Source: Saccharothrix deserti (GTDB taxonomy: Bacteria; Actinomycetota; Actinomycetes; Mycobacteriales; Pseudonocardiaceae). Taken from it: a DNA stretch of 64,000 bases. Positions 7,023 to 15,245 of this stretch are shown piece by piece. The DNA lies in assembly GCF_009769385.1 (NCBI RefSeq), contig NZ_VKAB01000001.1, positions 1-64,000 of the forward strand, given 5' to 3'. The stretch's first letter is position 1. Each line of letters opens with the position of its first letter. The translations under genes were made by a program, and so were the position numbers. The notes under the pieces were generated by a model. That model was not told where the DNA came from and made no database searches. It saw only the letters and a list, made by a program, of their open reading frames with translations.

Positions 7023-9211
7023 GCACCACGACCACGGTCGGAACCCCCGACCCGAACGAGACCCCCGACCCGTCCGAGGGCGGCAAGGTCCTGCCCCTGC
7101 GCCCGGCGGTGGCGGAAGCCGCGGTTGCCGTGCCCGCGTCGGTGGACGGCGAGGTGATCGAGGGCGAACTGGTGATGGTCGACCAACCCGACTTCGCGGT
7201 GCGGCCGGTGTGGGAGCGGCTGCGTGGTCAGCAGCGGCGGCCGTTGGTCGCGTCGTGGTTGCGGTCGTGGGAGGAGTTCAACGCCACCGCCGTGTGGGTG
7301 TGCAGGCACTACGCGCACACCGCCGCGTTCCACCTGCTGCGTTCCCCGCTGTACGCGCTGCGGCTGCTGGCCCGTGCCCCGCGCGGGTTGGGTCGGGTGC
7401 TGGCCGCGATGGGCCGGTGGATCATCGACGCGGAGGCGCGGCCGTTGCGGGCTGCGGCGGTGCGGGAGGAGAACGCCGGGGAGTACCTGCGGTTGTCGGC
7501 CCAGCGCAACCAGCGGGTGGCCGTCCGCGTGGGGTTGGCCGGTGCGGCGCTGGTCGGGGTGCTGGTTGGGTGGTTCCTGCTGCCGGACCCGATGCCGTGG
7601 TGGCTGCGCTGGTCGATGTGGGCGTTCGTGGCCGGCGGCCTGGCCGCTCTCGGTGTGGCTGGTACCCCGGCGGACAAGCCGCTGGCCTCGCGTGCGGTGG
7701 TGGCCGCCCCGGTGGCCAAGCTGACCAGCGACATCGTCATCCGTGCCCTGTCGTCTCTGGGTATTGCCGCGATGAACCCCACAAGGGGTACCGCGATCAG
7801 CTTCCCCGCGCCGATCGTGCGCGACGGCCCCGGCTGGCGCTCCGATGTGGACCTGCCGTACGGGGTCACGGTGACCGACATCATCGAGCGCCGCGACCGC
7901 TTGGCGTCCGGTCTGCGTCGGCCGCTGGGCTGTGTGTGGCCGGAACCGGCGTCGGAGGAACACGCCGGGCGGTTGGTGCTGTGGGTCGGTGACCAGCCGA
8001 TGAACAAGGCCAAGCAGCCCGCCTGGCCGCTGCTGCGCGGCGGTGAGGCCGACGTGTTCAAGCCGCTGCCGTTCGGCAACGACCAGCGCGGCCGGCTGGT
8101 GTCGGTGCTGCTGATGTTCGCCAACATCCTGATCGGTGCGATGCCGCGCTACGGCAAGACGTTCGCGTTGCGGGTGCTGCTGCTGGCGTTGGCGCTGGAC
8201 CCGCGTGTCGAGATGCGGGTGTTCGAGCTGAAGGGCACCGGGGACCTGTCGCCGTTGGAGAAGGTGGCACACCACTACGCGTCCGGCGCGGATGACGCCA
8301 CGATCGCGTCCTGTGTGGAGTCATTGCGCGAGGTGTACGGCGAGTTGGAGCGCCGGGCAAAGACGATTTCCAAGCTGCCAAAGGACATCTGCCCGGAGAA
8401 CAAGGTCACGCCGCAGTTGGCGGCCAACCGCAAGTTGGGGTTGTGGCCGTTGGCATTCGCCGTGGACGAGTGTCAGGAGGCGTTCTCCCACCCCACCTAC
8501 GGCAAGGAAGCCGGGGAACTGGCCACCGCGATCATCAAGCGCGGCCCGGCCATGGGGATCATCCTCATCCTGGCCACCCAGCGGCCGGACAAGGACTCCC
8601 TGCCCACCGGGGTCAGCGCCAACGTCGGGATCCGGTTCTGCCTGCGGGTGATGGGACAGATCGAGAACGACATGGTGTTGGGCACCAGCGCCTACAAGAA
8701 CGGCATCCGGGCCACCATGTTCACCCAGTCCGACAAGGGCATCGGCTACCTGGTCGGCGCGGCCGACGACCCGCAGATCGTGCGCTCGTCCTACCTGGAC
8801 GGCCCCACGTCGGACCGGATCGCCGACCGTGCCCGTGCCCTGCGGGCCACCGCCGGGACGCTCACCGGCCACGCCATCGGCGAGGACACCGCCGCAGCTG
8901 CGGAGTCCGGTCACGACCTGATCGCCGACATCGCGGCCGTCGTCGCGGCCGACGAAACCAAGGTGTGGTCCGAGTCCGTCGTGGACCGGCTGACCGCGCT
9001 GCGCCCGGCCGTCTACGGCCAGTGGGCCGAACTGGACGGCACCGGCAAGGCCACCGCCCTGTCCGCCGCCCTCAAGCCCTACGGCATCGGCACCGGCCAG
9101 GTGTGGGGCACCGACCCCACCACCGGCAAGGGAGCCAACCGGCGCGGCATCGACCGCGCCCACATCACCGACTTGCTCGCGGAGCGTAACCGCGACCGGT
9201 CGGCGAGCTGA
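7019..9211 (+). CDS. traB: TraB-type FtsK/SpoIIIE DNA translocase
   Basis: The 730-residue protein has N-terminal membrane segments (about 165-215, VGLAGAALVGVLVGWFLL and WSMWAFVAGGLAALGVAG) and an FtsK-like ATPase. Walker A is GAMPRYGKT at residues 373-381, Walker B is FAVDE with D483-E484, and the ATQRPDKDSLPTGV sensor region follows. The C-terminal ~60 residues (ALKPYGIGTGQVWG...RGIDRAHITDLL) look like a winged-helix DNA-recognition module. TraB moves double-stranded DNA between mycelia as a single-protein system, binding short repeats at the clt locus. The gene overlaps the spread gene by 4 bp. Confidence 0.9.
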   Translation: MSTTTTVGTPDPNETPDPSEGGKVLPLRPAVAEAAVAVPASVDGEVIEGELVMVDQPDFAVRPVWERLRGQQRRPLVASWLRSWEEFNATAVWVCRHYAHTAAFHLLRSPLYALRLLARAPRGLGRVLAAMGRWIIDAEARPLRAAAVREENAGEYLRLSAQRNQRVAVRVGLAGAALVGVLVGWFLLPDPMPWWLRWSMWAFVAGGLAALGVAGTPADKPLASRAVVAAPVAKLTSDIVIRALSSLGIAAMNPTRGTAISFPAPIVRDGPGWRSDVDLPYGVTVTDIIERRDRLASGLRRPLGCVWPEPASEEHAGRLVLWVGDQPMNKAKQPAWPLLRGGEADVFKPLPFGNDQRGRLVSVLLMFANILIGAMPRYGKTFALRVLLLALALDPRVEMRVFELKGTGDLSPLEKVAHHYASGADDATIASCVESLREVYGELERRAKTISKLPKDICPENKVTPQLAANRKLGLWPLAFAVDECQEAFSHPTYGKEAGELATAIIKRGPAMGIILILATQRPDKDSLPTGVSANVGIRFCLRVMGQIENDMVLGTSAYKNGIRATMFTQSDKGIGYLVGAADDPQIVRSSYLDGPTSDRIADRARALRATAGTLTGHAIGEDTAAAAESGHDLIADIAAVVAADETKVWSESVVDRLTALRPAVYGQWAELDGTGKATALSAALKPYGIGTGQVWGTDPTTGKGANRRGIDRAHITDLLAERNRDRSAS

Positions 9212-9230
9212 CCGCGTCGGGGCGCTGGGT

Positions 9231-9307
9231 CTAGCACCCCGGCCCGCTAGACCTAGCGCCCCCGCTAGCAACCCGCACACCTGCTGATCAGCGCCCTAGC
9301 AACTAGC
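9231..9307. repeat. Cluster of six CTAG sites downstream of traB (candidate clt or operator region)
   Basis: CTAG occurs six times in 77 bp (9231, 9247, 9253, 9265, 9296, 9303), mostly as GCTAGC-related or CTAGC half sites in both orientations. Pairs form imperfect palindromes (cgctagacctagcg at 9245-9258). CTAG is usually rare in high-GC actinomycete DNA. Position next to traB and before the prim-pol operon suits either a TraB recognition locus or a control region for replication. Confidence 0.6.
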
Positions 9308-9350
9308 GGCGTCGGTGCCGCACACCCAAAAACAGCCCCGGAGGGCACCC

Positions 9351-9662
9351 GTGACCCCCATCGTCACCCGCACCCGCGTCATCGTCGCGGCGCTCATGGT
9401 GCTCACATTCAGTGACATCACGCCCGGTCTGACCCGACTCGCCGGAAGCTGCCTCGCCGTGCTGGCCGTCGGCTACGTCGTCGCCGTCCTGGCCTTCCCC
9501 TACCGCAGGTGCCGTGCCTGCAACGGCATGGGCCGCCACACCTCCGGTCTGTTCGGCGGCATCCGCCTGTGCACCCGATGCGACGGCGAAGGGCTCCGAC
9601 TGCGCGCCGGACGCCGCGTGCTCAACCGCTTACGGCGCAACCACCGCGCCACCCGCCGCTGA
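9351..9662 (+). CDS. Small membrane protein with CxxCxGxG-type zinc motifs
   Basis: The 103-residue protein starts at GTG 9351 behind CCGGAGGG. Two hydrophobic helices at about 10-52 are followed by CRACNGMG and CTRCDGEG, the repeat type used by the DnaJ zinc centre, and then a very basic tail. A membrane-attached zinc protein is likely. It lies 26 bp upstream of the replication gene and may be its operon partner; function is unknown. Confidence 0.65.
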   Translation: MTPIVTRTRVIVAALMVLTFSDITPGLTRLAGSCLAVLAVGYVVAVLAFPYRRCRACNGMGRHTSGLFGGIRLCTRCDGEGLRLRAGRRVLNRLRRNHRATRR

Positions 9663-9688
9663 CCGGGCACCACCAACCGGAGGTCACC

Positions 9689-10684
9689 ATGACTCGCCAC
9701 ACCAGCGAGCGGCACCGCGACGCCATGCTCGCCGTCGCCCTGGACGCCGTGGCGCGCGGCTGGTACGTGTTCCCGCTGCGCCCGCACTCCAAGAAGCCGC
9801 CCGCCTTCCACGGTGAGGACCACTGCCCGGCTACCGGCATCTGCGCCACCACCCACCAGGGATGGGAGCAGCGCGCGACCAACGACCCGCGCGAGGTCCG
9901 CTGGTACTGGGAAAGCCGGCGCTACGGCGGCTGCAACGTCGGGATCGCCACCGGGCGGAGCGGGTTGCTCATCGTGGACCTGGACACGGCGGACTCGCCC
10001 GATGACCGGCCACAGGACGGCTCTAGACGAGGGGAGGTCCAGGGCGGGCTGGACATGTTAGTCCTGCTCTGCGAAGAGGCCGGCCAACCCATACCGATGG
10101 ACACGCTGACCGTCGAGACCCCGTCCGGCGGCTGGCACCTGTACTTCCGCGCCCCCGCCGGAGTCCGACTCGGCAACACCCAGGGCAACCGTGGACTCGC
10201 CCTCGGGTGGAAGATCGACACCCGAGGTCAGGGCGGCTACGTCGTCGCACCCGGATCGACCACTCCGGACGGCCCGTACCGGCTTGCGGACGACCGGCCC
10301 GTGGCCGATCTGCCCGCCTGGTTGGTCCAGCGCCTCACTGTTCGCCCGCCCACGGCCACTACAGCGCCCGTTCAGATCGCCGTGGACCGGTTGCCCGCCT
10401 ACGTCGAAGCGGCACTCCGGGGTGAGGCGGACCGCGTCGCCAGGGCACAAACGACCGCGCACAACATCGTGCTCTACACCGCCGCCGTCGCCCTCGGGCA
10501 ACTCGTCGCCGGGGGACTGCTCCCCTCGTCTAGAGCCGAAGAAACCCTCTACGCAGCCGCCACCCACATGATCACCGGCGACTGCGGCTGCACCGACCGC
10601 GAAGTCCGCCGCGTCATCGACCGAGGCATCCAGGCCGGCCGCGACAAGCCCCGCACCGCGCCCGCACGGCGAGGTGCCGCGTGA
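9689..10684 (+). CDS. Bifunctional DNA primase/polymerase (prim-pol) replication protein
   Basis: The 331-residue protein begins at ATG 9689 with GGAGGT just upstream. It shows the archaeo-eukaryotic primase-like signature of the prim-pol family: WYVFPL and KKP near residues 25-37, the metal-binding LLIVDLD at 93-99 (D97, D99), SGGWHLYF with H150, and the glycine-rich GGYVVAPGS near 184. It is the RepPP-type initiator found in AICEs lacking RepSA. It overlaps the next gene (GTGA), which encodes a DUF3987 ATPase, so the two probably form the replication module. Confidence 0.85.
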   Translation: MTRHTSERHRDAMLAVALDAVARGWYVFPLRPHSKKPPAFHGEDHCPATGICATTHQGWEQRATNDPREVRWYWESRRYGGCNVGIATGRSGLLIVDLDTADSPDDRPQDGSRRGEVQGGLDMLVLLCEEAGQPIPMDTLTVETPSGGWHLYFRAPAGVRLGNTQGNRGLALGWKIDTRGQGGYVVAPGSTTPDGPYRLADDRPVADLPAWLVQRLTVRPPTATTAPVQIAVDRLPAYVEAALRGEADRVARAQTTAHNIVLYTAAVALGQLVAGGLLPSSRAEETLYAAATHMITGDCGCTDREVRRVIDRGIQAGRDKPRTAPARRGAA

Positions 10685-13053
10685 CCACCAGACATGTGGT
10701 GATGTGGTCGGGCGGGATCACCAGCTGGGCCACCGCCAAACTCGTCGCCCAACGCCACGGCACCGACAACCTGGTGTTGCTGTTCGCCGACACCCTGGTC
10801 GAGCACCCCGACCTCTACCGGTTCAACGACGAGGCCAGCGCCGAACTCGGTGTCCCGATCACCCGCGTCGCCGACGGCCGCACGCCGTGGCAGGTGTTCA
10901 ACGACGAACGGATGATCAAAATCCGGAAGTTCGCGCCCTGCGCCAAGTACCTCAAGCAGATCCCCTGCCGACAGTGGCTGGAAGCCAACGCCGACCCGGC
11001 GAACACGGTGCTCTACGTCGGGCTGGACTGGACCGAACCCGAACGCGCCCCCGGCGTCGAAGCAGGCTGGGCACCCTGGCCGGTCGCCATGCCGCTCATC
11101 GACCCGCCCTACTACCCCAAAGACCACTGGCTGGACCAGGCCCGCAAAGCCGGAATCGAACCCCCGGTCATGTACGCCCAGGGCTACCCCCACGCCAACT
11201 GCGGCGGAGCCTGCGTCAAAGGCGGCCAGGCCCAATGGGCACGCCTCCTACGCACCGACCCCGACCGCTACGCCGACAACGAACGCGAAGAACAAGCCTT
11301 CCGCGACGCCCTCGGCAAGGACGTCGCCGTCCTGCGCACCCGCAAAGGCGGCACCACCCGCCCCCTACCGCTCACCGTCCTGCGCACCCAGGTCCAGGGC
11401 ACCAACGCCTTGCAGCCCGGCTTCGACCAGGACGACTGGGGCGGCTGCGGCTGCATGACCGACATCGCACCCGCCCCGGACAGCATCACCGAGGACGCCA
11501 TGACCACCGCAGAGTCAGACACCGCAATCGCGGAGAATTCGGTGCGCTTGCACCTGGTGCCGGGTGGTGAGCCGTGGGAAACACCGGCGCCGCTCACCGG
11601 GCGTGCTGCCGCCGGGTTGCCCGCATTCCCGCTGGACGTGCTGCCCGGTTGGCTTGCCGACCAGGTGGCCGGAATCGCCACCGAAACGCAGACACCGCCG
11701 GATCTGGCGGGGTGCATCGGGCTGGCTGCCCTGTCCACCGCCGCCGGCGGGCGCGCTGAAGTCGCGGTGCGTGGCTTGTGGCGTGAGCCCGTGAACCTCT
11801 ACGTCGTCGTCGCACTGCCGCCGGGTGCACGCAAGTCGCCGGTGTTCTCCGCGATGACCTCACCGCTGTTGCAGGTCGAGCGGGAGTTGGTCGAACGGAC
11901 CACACCACTGATCGCTACCGCCGAACTGGAACGCAAGATCGCCCACGCCCGGGCGGAGAAAGCCGCGGCTGCCGCCACCCGGGCCGACGCCCTCCAGCAG
12001 CACGAAGCGGTCGCAGCAGCCACCGACGCCGCCATGGTCGCCGAAGCCATCACCGTGCCGGTGCTCCCCCGGTTGATCGCCGACGACATCACCAGCGAAA
12101 CCGCGGCTTCCCTCATGGCCGAACAAGGCGGCCGGCTGGCAGTGCTGTCAGCGGAAGGCGGGATCTTTGCCACGCTCGCCGGGCGCTACAGCGGCACGCC
12201 CAACTTCGAGGTGTTCCTCAAAGGCCACGCCGGTGACCTGCTGCGCGTCGACCGTCAGAGCCGCGAAGCCGAGCACATCGAGCGACCCGCGCTCACGCTC
12301 GGTCTGGCGTTGCAGCCCTCCGTCATCCGCGACCTGGCCGACAACGCCGGGTTCCGCGAGCGCGGACTACTCGGACGCATCCTGTTCTCCCTGCCCGTCG
12401 ACCTGGTCGGCAACCGCGTCATCGGCCCCGACCAGATCAGCCCGGATGTCGTTGCCACCTACAGCGACAACCTTCGCGCGCTGGTGTGCGCGTTGGCCGA
12501 ATGGACCGACCCGGCTGTGCTGACGCTGACCAACAAAGCAGCCGATCTGGTGCTCGAACTGGAACGCGAAGTCGAACCAAAGCTGCGCATGGGCGGGGCA
12601 TTCGGCCACATCCGCGACTGGGCAAGCAAGTACGTCGGCGCAACGATTCGACTCGCCGGCCTGCTGCACCTCGCGGACAACCCCACGACCGGGTGGGGCC
12701 GCCCAATCGCCGGCGACACCATGACCCGCGCCGTCAGACTGGGTCGCTACTTCGCCGCACACGCCTTGGCGGCGTTCGACCTGATCGGCGAAAACGACAC
12801 GATCGAGAAGGCACGCCTGATCCTGAACTGGATCGAGCGCACGAAGCCCTCCCGCTTCAGCCGCAACGAACTCGCCAAAGGTGTCTCCCGTTCGCAGTTC
12901 AAGACCGTGACGCAGCTGGACGAGCCGCTGAACCTGCTTGAACAACACGGCTACGTCCGCCGTGAACCCGAGCCCGAACGGCGCGGCCGTGGTCGCCCTC
13001 CGTCGGCCGCCTACCTGGTTCACCCGCAGTTCCACGCGAACGGGGGGAGGTGA
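10681..13053 (+). CDS. PP-loop (PAPS-reductase-like) domain fused to a DUF3987 ATPase
   Basis: One continuous 790-residue frame joins two units. Residues 1-255 match stand-alone actinophage PAPS-reductase-family proteins: PP-loop variant SGGITSW at 10-16, LYVGLDWTEPER, CGGACVKGGQ and the terminal GGCGCMTD. Residues ~285-790 are a DUF3987/YfjI-like primase-helicase partner with PPGARKSP (about 380-388) as a Walker-A-like loop and LSAEGGIF near 485. The C-terminus is a winged-helix-like region (about 710-780). An in-frame ATG at 11500, with GAGGA just upstream, could also give a separate 516-residue DUF3987 protein. The fusion is unusual. DUF3987 next to prim-pol fits replication; the PP-loop part may modify nucleotides or DNA (unproven). 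Confidence 0.8.
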   Translation: MTTRHVVMWSGGITSWATAKLVAQRHGTDNLVLLFADTLVEHPDLYRFNDEASAELGVPITRVADGRTPWQVFNDERMIKIRKFAPCAKYLKQIPCRQWLEANADPANTVLYVGLDWTEPERAPGVEAGWAPWPVAMPLIDPPYYPKDHWLDQARKAGIEPPVMYAQGYPHANCGGACVKGGQAQWARLLRTDPDRYADNEREEQAFRDALGKDVAVLRTRKGGTTRPLPLTVLRTQVQGTNALQPGFDQDDWGGCGCMTDIAPAPDSITEDAMTTAESDTAIAENSVRLHLVPGGEPWETPAPLTGRAAAGLPAFPLDVLPGWLADQVAGIATETQTPPDLAGCIGLAALSTAAGGRAEVAVRGLWREPVNLYVVVALPPGARKSPVFSAMTSPLLQVERELVERTTPLIATAELERKIAHARAEKAAAAATRADALQQHEAVAAATDAAMVAEAITVPVLPRLIADDITSETAASLMAEQGGRLAVLSAEGGIFATLAGRYSGTPNFEVFLKGHAGDLLRVDRQSREAEHIERPALTLGLALQPSVIRDLADNAGFRERGLLGRILFSLPVDLVGNRVIGPDQISPDVVATYSDNLRALVCALAEWTDPAVLTLTNKAADLVLELEREVEPKLRMGGAFGHIRDWASKYVGATIRLAGLLHLADNPTTGWGRPIAGDTMTRAVRLGRYFAAHALAAFDLIGENDTIEKARLILNWIERTKPSRFSRNELAKGVSRSQFKTVTQLDEPLNLLEQHGYVRREPEPERRGRGRPPSAAYLVHPQFHANGGR

Positions 13054-13058
13054 ACGAG

Positions 13059-13247
13059 ATGAGCAAGCCGCACGAGCAACTGACGATCGCGGAAGTGTGC
13101 GCCGAGCTGAAGATCTCCCGCAGCACGTTCTACGAGTGGAAAGCCAAGGGCAAGGCACCTCGCAGTCGGAAGCTCCCCAACGGCGAGATCCGCGTCAGCC
13201 GCACCGCGCTCAACGACTGGTTGGAATCCCTGGAGGAAGCAGCCTGA
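13059..13247 (+). CDS. xis: Excisionase, MerR-like helix-turn-helix
   Basis: The 62-residue basic protein has the excisionase fold signature (LTIAEVCAELKISRSTFYEWKAKGKAP...LPNGEIRVSRTALNDWLESL). ATG 13059 is preferred to GTG 13050, because the GGGGGAGG ribosome site at 13042-13050 abuts the GTG but sits 8 bp before the ATG. It binds near the attachment site to direct excision by the integrase, whose ATG overlaps its stop. Confidence 0.85.
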   Translation: MSKPHEQLTIAEVCAELKISRSTFYEWKAKGKAPRSRKLPNGEIRVSRTALNDWLESLEEAA

Positions 13248-14668
13248 TGGCTACCACGTTCGACGTCCGCATCTGGAAAACCGAGGTGTGGCAAGGCAAG
13301 ACGACAACCACCTACACCGTGCGGTGGGCGGTCGCGGGCGCGCGGTTCAAACAACCGTTCAAGACCTCGGCGTTGGCCGACAGCTTCCGGTCGAAACTGG
13401 TCGTCGCGGCCAAGGGCGGTGAGGCGTTCAGCGTCGAAACCGGGTTGCCGGTCTCGACGCAGCGAGCCGAGAACAGCATGACCTGGTTCGCATTCGCGTG
13501 CGCCTACGTGGACATGAAGTGGGATGAGTCGGCGGGCAACTCGCGCAAGGGCGTCGCGGAGATGCTGACGAACGCCACCAGCGTCATGCTCTCCACGACG
13601 CGCGGCAAGCCGGACGACAAGGTGATCCGGCGGTCGTTGAACGGCTGGGCATTCAACAGGAACCGCCGCGACAGCGCGGCACCGACCGAGGTACGCACGG
13701 CGCTGAAGTGGTTGACCGCCAACACCAAGCAGGTCTCAGCGCTTCAAGATCCGACCGTGATGCGCGCGATGCTGGGACGACTGGCCAAGAAGCTCGACGG
13801 CACGCGCGCCGCGCCGTCCACGATCAGGCGTAAGCGCGCTGTGCTCTACAACGCGATGGAGTACGCCGTCGAGTTGAAGCTGCTCGACAAGAACCCGATC
13901 CCGGCCCTCAAGTGGAAGGTCCCGAAACCACCCAAGGCCATCGACAAGCGAACCGTGGTCAACCCGACCCAAGCGCGGCAACTGCTCGACGCCGTGCGGG
14001 TCCAGCAGCCGAGCGGTCCGCGGCTGGTCGCCTACTTCGCGACGATGTACTACTCGGCGGCGCGTCCTGGAGAAGCCGTCAACCTTCGCAGACAGGACGT
14101 GCTGATCCCGGATGCCACGTGGGACGAAAGCGGGCAACGATGGGTGCTCCCGGATGGCGTGGACGACGACGGCGGAGAACTGCTGCTGTCCGAATCTGCC
14201 CCGGAAACCGGCGCGGCGTGGAGCGAGACCGGGATGCGCCGGGACCGTCGGCAGCTCAAGCACCGGGAGAAGGGCGAGACCCGGCCGGTGCCGTGCCCAC
14301 CGCAACTCGCCGTACTGCTCCGTGACCACCTGCGCCAGTTCGGCACCGACCCGGACGGCTTCCTGTTCCGGGGCGTACGTGACCGCGGCTTGTTCTCCGA
14401 GTCCACCTACAGCCGCGCCTGGCGCAAGGCACGCGAAGCGGCGTTCACCGAGGAGGACTACGCCTCACCTCTGGCACGACGCGCCTACCAGCTGCGCCAC
14501 GCCGCCGTCAGCACCTGGCTCAACGGCGGGGTGCCGCCACAGCAGGTGGCCGAATGGGCAGGCCACTCCTTGGAAGTCCTGTTCAAGATCTACGCGAAGT
14601 GTCTGTCGGGCCAAGAGGACGCGGCGCGCCGCCGTCTGACAGACGCCTACAAGACCGACGACAGCTGA
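13247..14668 (+). CDS. int: Tyrosine-recombinase integrase
   Basis: The 473-residue protein starts at ATG 13247, overlapping the xis stop (TGATG). The SAM-like core-binding domain is at about 165-215 and the catalytic domain at about 235-460. Active-site residues are R273 (AARPGEAVNLR), R417 (YQLRHAA), H440 (WAGH) and nucleophile Y449 (KIYAK). The gene ends 137 bp from the 3' end of a tRNA gene, the usual AICE arrangement, so it should catalyse integration into that tRNA. Confidence 0.92.
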   Translation: MATTFDVRIWKTEVWQGKTTTTYTVRWAVAGARFKQPFKTSALADSFRSKLVVAAKGGEAFSVETGLPVSTQRAENSMTWFAFACAYVDMKWDESAGNSRKGVAEMLTNATSVMLSTTRGKPDDKVIRRSLNGWAFNRNRRDSAAPTEVRTALKWLTANTKQVSALQDPTVMRAMLGRLAKKLDGTRAAPSTIRRKRAVLYNAMEYAVELKLLDKNPIPALKWKVPKPPKAIDKRTVVNPTQARQLLDAVRVQQPSGPRLVAYFATMYYSAARPGEAVNLRRQDVLIPDATWDESGQRWVLPDGVDDDGGELLLSESAPETGAAWSETGMRRDRRQLKHREKGETRPVPCPPQLAVLLRDHLRQFGTDPDGFLFRGVRDRGLFSESTYSRAWRKAREAAFTEEDYASPLARRAYQLRHAAVSTWLNGGVPPQQVAEWAGHSLEVLFKIYAKCLSGQEDAARRRLTDAYKTDDS

Positions 14669-14742
14669 CCCGAACCATCTCGGCACGCATTCGGCACAGA
14701 CAGCCGTAGACCGCAGGTGACAGCCGGACACCACCGGACGGA

Positions 14743-14791
14743 ACAAGATCGGCCCCTGACCTGGTTCACGCAGGTCAGGGGCCGATCTTGT
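14743..14791. terminator. Perfect 21-bp inverted repeat between int and the tRNA
   Basis: Arms 14743-14763 and 14771-14791 are perfectly complementary around the 7-base loop gttcacg. It is the only strong stem between the integrase and the converging tRNA. No T-run follows on either side. A bidirectional terminator is most likely, but its place beside the attachment site also allows a recombination role. Confidence 0.7.
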
Positions 14792-14805
14792 GTGGTCCAA
14801 CTACG

Positions 14806-14879
14806 TGCCCCCGGTGCGACTCGAACGCACACTGGACGGATTTTGAGTCCGCTGCCTCTGCCGATTGGGCTACGGGGGC
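14806..14879 (-). tRNA. tRNA with CAA anticodon (Leu by anticodon), short variable arm
   Basis: A 74-base cloverleaf reads on the minus strand. The acceptor GCCCCCG pairs with CGGGGGC; discriminator is A; CCA is not encoded. D stem GCC/GGC. Anticodon stem GCGGA/TCCGT with loop CTCAAAA gives anticodon CAA. A five-base variable loop (CCAGT) and T arm GTGCG-TTCGAGT-CGCAC follow. CAA decodes UUG (Leu), yet normal tRNA-Leu has a long variable arm, so isotype is uncertain. It is the integration site of the element on its right side. Confidence 0.85.
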
Positions 14880-14908
14880 CGGCGGGAGCACTCTACTGGA
14901 TCAGGTTG

Positions 14909-14953
14909 CCCGGCCGCCGTGCGGCCCCCTTGTTCCGGGGGACGGCGGCCGGG
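14909..14953 (-). terminator. Terminator hairpin of the csoR gene
   Basis: Arms cccggccgccgt (14909-14920) and acggcggccggg (14942-14953) pair perfectly, with an inner ccccc/ggggg extension, 10 bp past the csoR stop. Confidence 0.65.
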
Positions 14954-14963
14954 GTCCCGGGTG

Positions 14964-15245
14964 TCAGGAGCGGACCAGGCGGCCGATTGCGGCGGAGGCT
15001 TCGGCGATCTTCTCGTCCGCCACCTCGCCCCCCTCGGCCACGGCCTGCGCCACGCAGTGCTTCAGGTGCTCGTCCAGCAGACCCAGGGACACCGCCTGCA
15101 ACGCCTTGGTCGCGGCGGAGATCTGGGTCAGCACGTCGATGCAGTAGTCGTCGTTCTCCACCATCCGCTGGAGGCCGCGGACCTGCCCCTCGATGCGGCG
15201 CAATCGCTTGAGGTACGCGTCCTTGTCCGCCGTGTAACCGTGCAT
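14964..15245 (-). CDS. csoR: CsoR-type copper-sensing repressor
   Basis: The 93-residue all-helical DUF156 protein has the Cu(I) ligands C35, H60 and C64 (DYC...DEHLKHC) and the basic first helix (YLKRLRRIEGQVRGLQRMVE). CsoR tetramers release DNA when Cu(I) binds and usually control copper export genes. No copper ATPase or chaperone gene lies next to it here, so its targets are elsewhere or the gene acts alone. A related nickel, sulfide or formaldehyde sensor is less likely given the Cys-His-Cys set. Confidence 0.85.
   Translation of the reverse strand: MHGYTADKDAYLKRLRRIEGQVRGLQRMVENDDYCIDVLTQISAATKALQAVSLGLLDEHLKHCVAQAVAEGGEVADEKIAEASAAIGRLVRS

Larger units (their letters stand above)
1..14879. 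mobile_element. Right part of an AICE (integrative and conjugative element) integrated at a tRNA gene
   Basis: Ordered modules are present: GntR regulator, Nudix, spread protein, TraB, prim-pol/DUF3987, xis, int and a tRNA 3' end. This is the single-protein TraB transfer type typical of actinomycetes. No relaxase is seen. Beyond the tRNA the genes are chromosomal (CsoR, Lsr2). No second copy of the tRNA 3' end was found between 1 and 14,800, so the left attachment site is probably outside the window. The exact crossover was not determined. Confidence 0.85.

Noticed and set aside
10681..11450. A Dnd-type phosphorothioation system
   Set aside because: Only one PP-loop domain is present, related to phage PAPS-reductase-like proteins. 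No DndA, DndB, DndD or DndE partner is found nearby.
1..14800. A left attachment site (copy of the tRNA 3' end) inside the window
   Set aside because: I scanned for the T-arm and acceptor sequence of the tRNA and found no second copy, so the left boundary must be outside the window.
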